Origin: Achatina immaculata
Taxonomy: Eukaryota; Mollusca; Gastropoda; Stylommatophora; Achatinidae
NCBI GenBank assembly: GCA_009760885.1
Contig: CM019699.1
Location: 42,358,268-42,422,267, forward strand
Direction of reading: 5' to 3'
Length of the DNA stretch: 64,000 bases
Shown: positions 33,401 through 40,609 of the stretch, piece by piece
How positions within the stretch are numbered: the stretch's first letter is position 1
Layout of the letters: every line of letters begins with the position of its first letter
Notes under the pieces: generated by a model
The model's input: the letters and a program-made list of their open reading frames with translations, nothing else
Databases searched by the model: none
What the model was told of the DNA's origin: nothing
Program-made: the position numbers and the translations under genes

Positions 33401-35691
33401 AGCAGATATAACGTCATCGATTTGTGTGTGGCACGGCCCACAACCGGAGGCAGGCATTGCACATAAATATAATGGGAGTTACATCCCTTCCTTCAGAATG
33501 CTAGTTTTACTATCGGGCATTTTCGATTATGAGATAGGGATGTCTTACCCCCACAGTGGTTCTTTCCCAATTGTAAGTCATATGTGTACCAAGTATGACT
33601 GAAATTGCTCCAGGCATTCCAGAATGATGCTGGGATATACATAAACACGTACATCCATATATATATATATATGGAGGAAAAAATTGGAACAGATGGAGAG
33701 CTTTGAATATCTTGGATCATTACTAACTAATAATGGAGATACAATGAGGGAAATTAAAAGGACATCTATCGAAAAATAAATACAACAGAAAATTAAAACA
33801 ACTAAAAAGCTGTGGAGAGGAACAGACAGTACTACAAAAATAAGATTTTTAAGGGCATGCATCTTTCTCATAGCAACATATGCTGTGAGACCTGGACACT
33901 TAACAAAACAGCCGAGAAACACATAAATAGATGCTACAGAAGAGTTCTCCAAATATCGTGGACACAAAAAAGAACAAATATATCTATACTACAAGAGCTT
34001 AATATTGAAGAAGGCTGGCTAGTGAAGAGGATTAAAGAGAGAAAACTGAAATATTTTGGACACATTAAACGTCATGATAATTTAGAAAAGACCGTATTGG
34101 AAGGATACATAATGGGAAAAAGAAAAAGAGGAATACCAAGACGAAGATGGCTCCAAGACATCGTTGACGATCTGGAAATGGATGCAACAGCAGCAGGCCA
34201 TCTTGCTCACAACTGAGAGGCCTACAGGAGTGCTGTTTGGGAGGCAAAGTTCCGCAAGGGACATGCAAATGAATGAATGAATGAACTTTAGAGAAGACGG
34301 TCTTGTAAGGGTACATAATGGGAAAAAGAAAGATGATGACCAAGGTGAAGATTGATGCAGGACATCATTGATGATCTGTGAATTGATGCATCAGCAGCGT
34401 TCACTGTTCATTGTGAATGTAACATTACATGTGAAAATGAAATAAGACTTTCTTTTTGATAATTATTTGAGCAGTTTAAGGTGATACTAAAAGAAATAAT
34501 GAAAGATACTAAGTTGAAAATCTCAACCTGTCATACTCTGCCCATATTGTACTCACATATGCAGATCATTAACACAGTTATGAATAAAAATGTTCATAAA
34601 ATTGTATATATCTTCTTTGCTGCTATTATTTCACTCATGAACTTAGTTTGGAAACACTTATGATCTCACAATTGTGATAAGCAAATATGAGAGCTGTTTG
34701 TATAATTCTTTTAGAGCAAGTAATGAGAAACCTGGACATTCCTTATCTTCTGAAGTGTAGTTTGTTGTGTATGTCACTTTTCAGCTTCACCAAATCTGTA
34801 CATTAATTTCTTGATGTCCTGTGCTGCATATGTTTGGTGGGCGTGTTGGGCCTCCAAATTATTCTCCATTCCCTTTATTGCTTAAGGTAGATAGAGGTGT
34901 ATGGTGCAGTTCTACAAAGTGAGGGAGGGAGTGAGTAAGGTGAGAAAAAACAAATAGAAAGTATGAGAATGTATAAATGAAAAACATACAACATCCGATA
35001 TATCGGCGTGAGCCTTATTCGAGGATACATACAAAACAAGACAAAAACATGAATAACTTATCTGAAATGTCTTCCTCCGAGTTCTGTCCTTCTACGTTCT
35101 ACCACACACATTTCTGTTTCCCCACTTGGAGGAAGACACTTCAGATAAGTTCTTTGTGTTTGTATTTCGTTGTGTATGTATCCTCGAATAAGGCTCACGC
35201 CGAAATATCAGATGTTGTATGTTTTTCATTTATACATTCTCATACTTTCTATTTTTCTCACCTTACTCACTCCCTCCCTCACTTTGTAAAACTGCACCAT
35301 AAACCTATCTACCTTATTTATTTCAAACAGTTTTACTGTAGTCGCCATCCCTTTTATCTGTTTTTATTGCTTATTACATTTTGATGTCAGTTTTTGTTAT
35401 TACCTTTTTTTTCCATGTAACTGCAAGTTCTTGATAGATGGACATTGTTGCAGCTAACTTTTCTCTGTTGCAAGCTATATTTTGCATCTTGCATATTACT
35501 TTTGTTAATTTGAAATTATTGTGTGATTCAGACAAAATAATAAGTAATTAAGTTTGTTCATATTATGCCCTCTTTGCTTCGCAGCTGGTGAAGAGTGGAG
35601 AGCAATAAGCAATGAGGACAAAAAGCCTTATGAAAAGAATGCTTTGGAGGAGTCTAAGAAGTATGAGACAGCCATGACAGAGTATAGACGG
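15452..35691 (+). CDS. HMGB-type two-box high-mobility-group protein (five exons visible, 3' end missing)
   Basis: Joining 15452-15455, 24167-24306, 25714-25824, 27266-27401 and 35585-35691 gives 166 codons with GT-AG introns and consistent phase. The product is a nuclear architectural protein that bends DNA non-sequence-specifically. Residues 1-16 are a basic leader with an AT-hook-like GRP core. Box A spans about 17-90 ([12 protein letters not shown], Trp60, KKKPF, Tyr82). Box B spans about 93-166 ([14 protein letters not shown], Trp135, DKKPY, Tyr157). The box A cysteine in LAQCRKE (Cys35) matches the first redox cysteine of vertebrate HMGB1, but there is no second one in helix II, so that disulfide cannot form. 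The C-terminal exon, expected to encode a basic/acidic tail, was not located. Introns are 8.7, 1.4, 1.4 and 8.2 kb, swollen by transposons. Confidence 0.93.
15456..16660. other. Start of HMGB intron 1, AT-rich
   Basis: Intronic, with poly-T/poly-A tracts (16010-16025, 16210-16220). No gene or recognisable transposon was seen. Bases 16480-16660 are an imperfect repeat of GAATAATA/ATTATAAAG-type words. Confidence 0.55.
17960..18480. repeat. Minisatellite, seven units of about 65-79 bp with poly-C
   Basis: Units begin at about 17966, 18032, 18110, 18181, 18260, 18331 and 18404. Each has TAATAATAATAATAAACATA, AAAGTCATTACCTATTCC, a C-run of variable length (up to about 20) and GAATTGTGATCACTC. 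Length differences come mainly from the C-run. It sits between the RT and C-terminal parts of the LINE. Confidence 0.92.
18711..18842. repeat. Tandem duplication of about 67 bp
   Basis: TTAGTGTGG.TAT.TGGTCTG ... TTAGAAAATC...CTTATTC.TGTCTCAGTTT occurs twice, just inside the 5' end of the inserted LINE. Confidence 0.8.
19386..19424 (+). mobile_element. Family R 3' terminal fragment
   Basis: ATCACAGTGCGGTCTTGGTG followed by GTAGAAGCGAACGAAGA is the last ~38 bp of family R, a severely 5'-truncated copy. Confidence 0.7.
19760..20820 (+). mobile_element. LINE RT fragment, decayed
   Basis: Plus-strand RT words in order with frame changes: [16 protein letters not shown] (about 19810), [20 protein letters not shown] (about 19905), [14 protein letters not shown] and [15 protein letters not shown] (20030-20115, the first catalytic motif), a shifted [16 protein letters not shown] (about 20260), [19 protein letters not shown] (20535) and [18 protein letters not shown] (20740). 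This belongs to the Jockey/R1/I side of LINEs. The YADD box is replaced or unreadable near 20350. Confidence 0.82.
20905..21366 (+). mobile_element. Family R copy B, internally deleted
   Basis: The 5' module (ATTGCCGGAGGTGGGGTGG ... GGCACCACTGCGG, to about 21210) is joined directly to the 3' module (GTGTCATGCAATGCCGCTTC ... GATGGTAGAAACGAATGAAG). About 700 bp of internal tandem units present in copy D are missing. The junction lies within shared AAACCA-like sequence. Confidence 0.85.
21575..21840. repeat. Imperfect tandem repeat (ATGAGACCTAGA...TATAAACATGG)
   Basis: About five degenerate units of 50-60 bp share GAGACCTAGA, TCTATAAACATGG and ATATATTTG. No coding content was seen. Confidence 0.75.
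21845..21945 (-). mobile_element. LINE-C 3'-end fragment
   Basis: CATTTGCATGTCCCTCGAAG through CTGCTGGTGCATCC is a diverged copy of the 103-bp LINE-C tail at 285-387. Confidence 0.75.
22280..23011 (+). mobile_element. Family R copy C
   Basis: 5'-truncated. It has one and a half of the roughly 110-bp units, the GTGGCGAGGATTCGTCCTCC linker, three roughly 88-bp units (starts near 22526, 22615, 22699) and the 3' module. Its last 18 bases, GCGAACGAAGAAGAAGAC (22994-23011), are identical to the 3' end of LINE-A at 55918-55935. Confidence 0.88.
23012..23590. other. Unassigned intron sequence
   Basis: An open frame of 93 codons (23074-23355, +) and its antisense show no recognisable domain or splice context matching HMGB. 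I see no other feature here. Confidence 0.4.
23595..24040 (+). repeat. Unclassified dispersed repeat, copy 1
   Basis: Similar in order to 57050-57440: TAGGCTTACTT/CAGACTTACTT, GTTCATTCTCTCTCAGTGG/GATCATGCTCTCAGTGG, ACTAATCTACATC/ACTAATCTACCAC, ATGATTTCTCTCTCACCTC/CTGATTTCTGCCTCACGAC, and TTTTTCCTGTCATA/TTTTCTTCCTCATA. Divergence is high. The element class is unknown. Confidence 0.55.
24167..24306 (+). CDS. HMGB exon 2: basic leader and first half of box A
   Basis: The acceptor TTTATTTCACAG precedes 24167 and the donor GTAAAT starts at 24307. It encodes residues 2-48: a lysine-rich leader, then [20 protein letters not shown]. The exon ends in phase 0. Confidence 0.95.
24582..25545 (-). mobile_element. 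Tc1/mariner-superfamily element, internally deleted
   Basis: Inverted termini CAGGGTCCAGCATAAAGC and GCTTTATGCCGGACCCTG are flanked by TA at 24580-24581 and 25546-25547. The minus strand keeps the C-terminal catalytic region: [20 protein letters not shown] (second Asp), [16 protein letters not shown], then a frame change. Upstream remnants include [20 protein letters not shown] and STGRPT. The middle with the first Asp is missing. It lies in HMGB intron 2, which would be about 440 bp without it. It is non-autonomous. Confidence 0.9.
25714..25824 (+). CDS. HMGB exon 3: second half of box A
   Basis: It encodes residues 49-85 ([15 protein letters not shown] ... KKKPF ... RRYEHE). The acceptor is CTCCTGAAAG. 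The donor GTTTGT is weak, and its surroundings are repeated in the intron (25808-25965). Reading through would meet TAG after two codons, giving a single-box protein. Confidence 0.94.
25808..25965. repeat. Tandem repeat spanning the exon 3 donor site
   Basis: The exon end GATACGAGCATGAG|GTTTGTTAG is echoed in the intron by GATATGAACATGAG|GTTAGTTTG (25855-25880), GATATGATGAACATGATGTTAG (25899-25921) and GATATGAGCATGTGGTTAAT (25931-25950). The repeat unit is about 45-50 bp. It duplicates the 5' splice-site neighbourhood. Confidence 0.75.
25966..27265. other. Rest of HMGB intron 3
   Basis: AT-rich intron. The two open frames of 96 codons (25992-26282 and 26553-26843) have no recognisable domain and lack supporting splice logic. 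The polypyrimidine tract and TTTCAG at its end serve exon 4. Confidence 0.55.
27266..27401 (+). CDS. HMGB exon 4: inter-box linker and first half of box B
   Basis: The acceptor TTTGTTTCAG precedes 27266 and the donor GTAGGT starts at 27402. It encodes residues 86-130 plus the first base of codon 131, including [14 protein letters not shown] and [11 protein letters not shown]. The methionine at its start is internal, not an initiator. Confidence 0.95.
27612..28760 (+). mobile_element. LINE-H endonuclease region (left part of a split LINE)
   Basis: Broken plus-strand frames give the apurinic-type endonuclease of a GTWNVR-class [21 protein letters not shown] (27820), YAHTSA...EEVEDFYKT (28075-28125), a GDF-N motif IIGDFNVK (28175), then [18 protein letters not shown] (28252), [20 protein letters not shown] (28360) and a following SCIRSSL-type linker. 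Many stops. It is interrupted at 28760 by family R copy D and continues at 29986. Confidence 0.83.
28761..29985 (+). mobile_element. Family R copy D, apparently full length
   Basis: Flanked by the 10-bp target duplication AGATAAAATT (28751-28760 and 29986-29995), which defines its ends. Structure: 5' module with a perfect 21-bp hairpin (28761 to about 29056), a connector, two roughly 110-bp units (about 29210-29395), a linker, three roughly 88-bp units (29518, 29606, 29695), then a 3' module with short GGACCACA repeats, ending AAGCGAAAGAAGAAGAGGC. There is no long reading frame, so it must be mobilised in trans. The variable-length target duplication and A/G-rich 3' end suggest LINE-type retroposition. 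Confidence 0.88.
28824..28870. repeat. Perfect 21-bp hairpin, 5-base loop
   Basis: CGTCTCAAAAAGCCTCTGGCA (28824-28844) pairs exactly with 28850-28870 around the loop TTGAC. Copy B has only one arm at the same place, so the second arm is specific to copy D. Confidence 0.93.
29986..30840 (+). mobile_element. LINE-H RT region (right part of the split LINE)
   Basis: This continues 27612-28760 after copy D is removed: [16 protein letters not shown] (30035), [17 protein letters not shown] (30320), [13 protein letters not shown] words, [20 protein letters not shown] (30480), [20 protein letters not shown] (30575), [19 protein letters not shown] (30640) and YFSFIDFKS (30750), which is the first RT motif. 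It then stops. Decayed. Confidence 0.83.
30930..31000. repeat. Simple repeats (CT)n, (CA)n, (CCCA)n
   Basis: TCTCTCTCTCGCG is followed by CACACACACACCCACCCACC. Confidence 0.9.
31175..31345 (-). mobile_element. LINE 3'-end fragment
   Basis: The minus strand reads like the end of the LINE at 17335 ([12 protein letters not shown]): here [14 protein letters not shown]. Similar ends lie at 39215-39480 and, weaker, 27505-27600. Confidence 0.6.
31505..31640 (-). mobile_element. Helitron helicase C-terminal remnant
   Basis: In one minus-strand frame: [20 protein letters not shown] then ETKNAYNQV. This is the end of Pif1-like helicases of Helitrons, where a SHGQLYVACSRV-type motif precedes it. Here GFSHGQL occurs in a shifted frame, so the copy is frameshifted. 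It is followed on that strand by GA-rich simple sequence. Confidence 0.72.
31646..33300. other. Mostly unassigned intron sequence, possibly Helitron interior
   Basis: It contains (CT)n runs (31790-31840) and CT-rich DNA at 32330-32680. The 121-codon minus frame at 32383-32748 has no recognised domain. As Helitron motifs flank both sides in the same orientation, this may be decayed Helitron interior, but I could not read helicase motifs in it. Confidence 0.35.
33330..33470 (-). mobile_element. Helitron helicase-like N-domain remnant
   Basis: The minus strand gives [20 protein letters not shown] then [11 protein letters not shown], the conserved block preceding the MIHGPCG motif in Helitron Rep/helicase proteins. 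It breaks off before that motif. With 31505-31640 it suggests one decayed minus-strand Helitron of about 2 kb. Confidence 0.7.
33674..34285 (+). mobile_element. LINE-C 3' fragment with (GAAT)n tail
   Basis: Plus-strand pieces are [20 protein letters not shown] (33697), [16 protein letters not shown] (33930), then continuous to 34216 with [40 protein letters not shown] and AAGHLAHN. A stop replaces the Arg codon there, then [18 protein letters not shown], and GAATGAATGAATG follows. It inserted next to a (TA)n tract (33657-33671). Confidence 0.88.
34286..34420 (+). mobile_element. Second LINE-C 3' fragment
   Basis: TTTAGAGAAGACGGTCTTGT ... GGGAAAAAGAAAG ... GATGATCTGTGAATTGATGC repeats part of the preceding fragment in decayed form, immediately after its tail. 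Confidence 0.7.
34883..35316. mobile_element. Large palindrome of PLE-type 3' terminal repeats
   Basis: The arm 34883-35078 is the near-perfect inverse of 35128-35316, around a 49-bp centre. Shared words include TAAGGTAGATAG, TGGTGCAGTT.TACAAAGTGA, GAAAGTATGAGAATGTATAA, GAGCCTTATTCGAGGATACA and TCTGAARTGTCTTCCTCC. Solitary relatives are at 10989, 12940(-) and 14955. Nothing in it codes for protein. It lies in HMGB intron 4. Confidence 0.88.
35585..35691 (+). CDS. HMGB exon 5: second half of box B
   Basis: The acceptor CTTCGCAG precedes 35585 and the donor GTATGT starts at 35692. It encodes the end of codon 131 to residue 166 ([20 protein letters not shown] ... [10 protein letters not shown]). 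The good donor shows at least one more exon downstream. I searched by eye to 64000 for an acidic tail and did not find one. Confidence 0.95.
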
Positions 35692-35799
35692 GTATGTCAT
35701 GACTTGTTCCTTCTTTTTTCTCTTAAGCTTCTGAATATTTTCTTTCTTTTTCTTCATATCTTAAGCAAATAAGATTTGGTGTTTCAGTATTGAGAAAAG

Positions 35800-36850
35800 C
35801 AGAGACAACACTTTCCAAGGATTGTGTGAGGCCTGCTGTTTCATGTGGAAAAATGTTCTGGCAGTGGTAACATTGTTAGTTTATAAGGAGTAATTAGTCA
35901 CAGAGGCATGGCAGTGATCATAGACAAGAAGAATGTGAGCATCTTTGGAATAAATCCGGGCAGACTACCATCATTTAAAATTGGCATTGTATGGGCCCTG
36001 TTCTCAGACTAGGAAATCGAGCTCTATGAAAGCTTAGTGTATACAATCAGAAATGTCTTATTATGAGATTGCCACGCAGATGTAAGGGATACCACTTGAA
36101 AAAGAACATGTAAGGGAAGTAAAGAACATGCTGACAGACCACATCCTCCCATCCTCATCAACATAAGAACAGTTTAGCATATACTTGGTACAGTAAATAC
36201 ACTAGTACTGCTGCACCAGTTCTCCAACTGGAAGATCCACGTATGTAGACTTGCCAAAGCACAACTCTGGAGACAACATCATCTTAAATCACAGAGACCA
36301 GCACATGATCATCCACACAGGACAGATCACTGTCAATAAAAATTGACAAGAGTAAGCACAGACCTCACACTGTAGTGTATGGACTTGTAGACAGTAAGAA
36401 AGACACTTGCTACCACCAAACTATTCCATCACAAACAGAACAAAACATACTGCATGGAGAACTGAAACTCCATCTGACATGGAGTAAAAAAAGAGTAAAG
36501 TATCAGTGGTAAAAATAAAGGACCAGCACAGTGCGAAAGTGAATTCTCGTTCACTTGGATACAGGTTCAGAACTTGGATAAGGGTACAGAAAACAGGACC
36601 ATTCAAAAGGGAATGATAGTGATTGCGAGGTTGCTACTATCAGATTCATGAAATCTACATACATCATTCCACCAAAGAAAGCAGGGAAGCTTTAGTATAA
36701 TTATCCATACGACAAAAGTTCTTTAAAAGACTATTTAATTTTAGATTATGAAATAAGTTGAGCAGAAATACAAATGAGTTTTTTAGAAGGAAGAACATTA
36801 CAAATGCCACATTTACATTAGGATTAACAGAAAAGATTTGAAAATAAAGG
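35800..36850 (+). other. Possible decayed LINE, start of HMGB intron 5
   Basis: The words HGSDHRQEECEHLW / MAVIIDKKNVSIFGINPGRL (about 35910-35960) resemble the EN region of LINEs. The rest has too many stops to support a call. Confidence 0.3.
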
Positions 36851-36852
36851 TG

Positions 36853-37500
36853 TAATTCTTTCTGTGACTGTCGTCAAATATTTGACACTTCTGGTTTATC
36901 ACGTGGATGCCAGTCATAAAAAATTTGACGTTTGGTTTGTTTCATTAAAAAAACCGGTGTAACGTTTAGATTGTACACATATTTCGTGCACGTGTCCCAT
37001 GATACTTTTCAAAATGGCGAAAGAGTGCTTAGTTACGAGCGATGTCGAACGAGAAAAACTAAACATTGAGAAATTTCAATTTTTGGTGATGTGTAGATAG
37101 GGGTATGGACTTGGCTTGTGACCAGACCACTGTTCTTGAATGTATCCCACATATTATATGGCTGGAGAAGTAGTTAGAAGGTTATTTCAGTGATTATTCT
37201 ACCGATAATGCAACACTGAATCACAATACGATGTCAACAGGTAGATCTATGCATCTCAGATAGTACATATTGTACCTCTATGCCTTTCCGATGGTAAGTT
37301 GGACACAATCATTGTCTAAAAACATGACATTACTTCTTTTTTTCTAAAAAACTCTTCATTTATGAAATCTTCATACGTTTAGTTATATTTTGAAACAAAA
37401 TAAGTACATGGAATGCCCCCTATACATATCAAGATCCTCGTTTTTACTCTGACACCTAACTGAGCGTCCGTGTTTCTTCCTGTGGCATGGAAAGAGTTAA
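36853..37500 (+). mobile_element. piggyBac-like MITE, copy 2, uninterrupted
   Basis: The left end TAATTCTTTCTGTGACTG and the right end GGCATGGAAAGAGTTAA are inverted repeats, with TTAA at 37497-37500. The interior matches the reverse complement of 16880-19097 minus the nested LINE (for example GGTGTAACGTTTAGATTGTA, TTTTCAAAATGGCGAAAG and GTGTAGATAGGGGTATGGAC). It is about 650 bp. The left TTAA has mutated. Confidence 0.85.
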
Positions 37501-37939
37501 TCTTCCTATGCACTTGAAAAAGTTTTCCACAAACTGAGATGTGCAACAAAAGCTGGGAAAGTTAGGGACATGATGTTAATGAAGTGAAAGTTACTAAACA
37601 GTATACCCCTGGAAACAACTGTTTTAAGAACACACTTAACATGGTCTTTGTCAGACAGGTAACATAGATCTGATTGCTTAAAAACTGACCTTCTGTAGCC
37701 CAGAAACTTGAAGCAATCAACAAACTGTTATTGTTATTTTTGTAAAATGTAATATCTGGATGGTGGACGGATGGGGACATGGAGATTGCCAGTGGGGATG
37801 AAGAAAATCTGATGTGAAACAACGCATCCAGGATGTGACAAGCCTATGGGTCTCTACAATAGTGGCTATCAGAATGAGGTAAACAAAACAGAGCCAGCAG
37901 ACTATAGGTGGCGGGGAATGGATGTCATTGAACCACTCA

Positions 37940-38225
37940 TTGGATTCCTCATCCCAAAAGTCGGAGTGTCTCTATGGAACTGTCTCAAAGCCATCTGGCC
38001 AGCCAGCATTGCATGCTGGACCTGACATGGAGAAGGGGCTTAAGTACACCCACCAGAGACCGGAAAATAGCTTTGGCCAGCCCAGCCCACACCACTGTCT
38101 TAATGGCAGTCTGAGTAAGACCACAGTCTCCCCCAGCAAGGAAAGGAGCCGAAGTCGGAGGTGCCAACCAGAAGGCACTCCGCAGAAATCAGGGTACCAT
38201 GCATTATCGGCACATACAAATCTCA
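37940..38225 (+). mobile_element. LINE-A 5' UTR, isolated copy
   Basis: GAGAAGGGGCTTAAGTACAC ... TGGCAGTCTGAGTAAGACCA ... AGCAAGGAAAGGAGCCGAAG ... AAATCAGGGTACCATGCATT matches the 5' leader of the minus-strand LINE-A at 46576-46390. The rest of the element is not adjacent. The 116-codon frame over it is not a gene. Confidence 0.8.
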
Positions 38226-38299
38226 TTGTACATTTTTCTTTTCTATATGCAAGTCTCCTCTATCTAGTGTAATCCTTTTGATTTACTCAAGTGTACAGT

Positions 38300-38810
38300 T
38301 ACATCACATCATGCTGTACTTGTAGTGTGATCACCTCTTACCTCACTCTCATAGAGTCATGACTGGTCGTGTCATGTTGTACTTGTAGTTTGATCACCTC
38401 TTACCTCACTCTCAGAGTCATGACTGGTCATGTCATGTTGTACTTGTAGTTTGATCACCTCTTACCTCACTCTCACACAGTCAGGACTAGTCATGTCATG
38501 TTGTACTTGTAGTTTGATCACCTCTTACCTCACTCTCATAGAGTCATGACTGGTCATGTCACGTTGTACTTGTAGTTTGATCACCTCTTACCTCACTCTC
38601 ATAGAGTCATGACTGGTCATGTCATGCTGTACTTGTAGTTTGATCACCTCTTACCTCACTCTCATAGAGTCATGACTGGTCATGTCATGCTGTACTTGTA
38701 GTTTGATCACCTCTTACCTCACTCTCTCACAGTCAGGACTAGTCAAGTCATGCTGTAGTTTTAGCTTGATCACCTCTTACCTCACTCTCATACAGTCAGG
38801 ACTTGTCATG
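38300..38810. repeat. 63-bp minisatellite, about eight units
   Basis: Unit TGATCACCTCTTACCTCACT ... CATAGAGTCATGACTGGTCA ... GTTGTACTTGTAGTT, starting near 38330, 38391, 38452, 38515, 38578, 38641, 38704 and 38767. It carries small variants (CACACAGTCAGGACTAG in two units). Confidence 0.92.
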
Positions 38811-39214
38811 AATGAGAAAATTCTGTTCTGGAAGTAGATCTGAGTGTAATTTGTTAGTTCGTGGTGGTGGTGGTGGGGGTTGTGAGACAACAGTGTGTTC
38901 TCTTTGATGTATTGATTTTTGTGAGCAATTTCTTGGTGTGTGCATTTAATGTAGTTTGTAGGTTGTATGTATTACAACATTTTATGTGGAAACATATAAG
39001 ACGTTTAAACTGTTGACATACAAAGACCACATTTGGGTGTTTTGAGTCCTGGGTTCTCAGAAACTTGCTGTGCATGAACTGCACACATGTATGTGTGTGT
39101 GTGTATGATATCTTGTATTTTTCTTGTACATTATGCTTATATGTGCAAACTTCAGCATGTAATTCTTATGTGTTGGTGAGATTGACATGATTTGTTTCAT
39201 TTTCTTTCATTCAT
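38811..39214. other. Unassigned
   Basis: (GGT)n near 38866-38882 and (TG)n near 39090-39105. No gene was seen. Confidence 0.5.
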
Positions 39215-39480
39215 TCAGCCCTCTGTACTCCCAGTGGAGCATAAGGCATCAACAAAGATTCTCCAGCCAGTCCTGTCTTGAGCAAGCCAGGATACCTCAA
39301 ACTTTATCTTTCCATCTTCCTTTAGTTCTTCCTGTATTGTGCGTCTCCATGTCCCCAGTGCCATGCTCCCATCCTTTTCCCTTAGTCAAGGCAGTATAGG
39401 GTGTCTTGTTTTTTCCGTTTGTAAAATGTGGCCCAGCCATTCCCATCTTGTTTTCATTCATTAGTCCAGTAAAATTGTTT
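39215..39480 (-). mobile_element. LINE 3'-end fragment
   Basis: The minus strand gives QDWLENLCRCLMLHWE and a GRRTIQEELKEDG-like stretch, similar to the C-terminus of the LINE at 17335. Weak but consistent. Confidence 0.5.
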
Positions 39481-40609
39481 AGTTTGTGGAGGAGACATTA
39501 GACCTTCAGCCAGTGCTTGGTGAACAAGCCCTGATACATTTTGATCACCAGCTGAAAATTCTTGTACAGTGATGACAGTGCAAGGGTAATAATGTCATGA
39601 AGAAAAAAATTAATCTAAATCTACAGTAAAATGGTGATTAAAAAGCCTCACACAAAACATTTGTGGGTCAGAGATTGAACATTTGTGGTGTTAAAAAGTA
39701 TCTTACAAAGAACATGACTGGTGGCTAATTTTAATGAGAACAAAATATTTGTTCAAAGTTGAGTGTCTGAGGTTTTAGAACACTGATAGAATGTGACCCT
39801 TTACTCAGACATATGAGCTCAGTTATTGATTCATGCATGAGAGCATGGTTTATAGAAAGTTGTAGCAAGAATAATTGTCATGGCTACATCTTTAGTAACT
39901 GATAGTTCAACAATGTATGACAGGTTTTTCTGTTGGGGATTTGACGTGTTTGCACAAACCTCCAAACTTTATTTTCTTTTGTAAAGTAGGGCAGGCAAAA
40001 TTGGATTGCCAGCTTGTCTGTGTTGTGCCATCGTGATACATCTGGCCAAATTTTGTTCTGCTAATGTCATGAAAGATGTGCATAGAAAAGTGTAGGGCAG
40101 GAATTGTTCACATCATTTTTTTTTCTTCTTGTACATGTATTGTTAATGCAACAAAAATGTTTTGTTTGGTTGCTGTCATCATCTGTGTTAACGATGATCA
40201 TGTGTAACATTGAGAAATGTTCTGTAACTGCAGCTCTTACATTGTGACTGCTGAACAAACTGGCACTGACCATCAAGAAAAATTGACTGAAGTAAATAAA
40301 AGTAAACATCCAAAAATATTTTCTTGTCCAAGTTCTGTTCTTGTGCTTGACCATAAATGCTTTCTGCCAATCATAGAGCTTAATCGTACATTGTCTGATC
40401 TAGACTTAGAACTTCAAAAATTGCACTTTTAAACTAGATCTTAGAGTTACACTGTGAGCAAATCTTAGAGCTTAATCATACACTGTCTAGCTATATCTTA
40501 GAGATTAGTCGTAAACATTTTAGGCAGAACTGTAGTTTGGGTGTTATTATTTAGCTTAAGATGTATGGTAACATTTGCTACTTTTTTCGTGACAGTGTCC
40601 ATCAAGAAA
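39481..40609. other. Unassigned AT-rich DNA
   Basis: No domain, splice-consistent exon or repeat family was recognised. The open frames at 40067-40354 (-) and 40217-40432 (+) are short and unsupported. Confidence 0.45.

Noticed and set aside
37922..38272. 116-codon frame as a gene
   Set aside because: It lies over the LINE-A 5' UTR match, where the other copy has no equivalent frame.
38300..38810. CRISPR-like regular repeats (also 17960-18480 and 59255-60530)
   Set aside because: These are head-to-tail minisatellites without unique spacers, in a eukaryotic genome.
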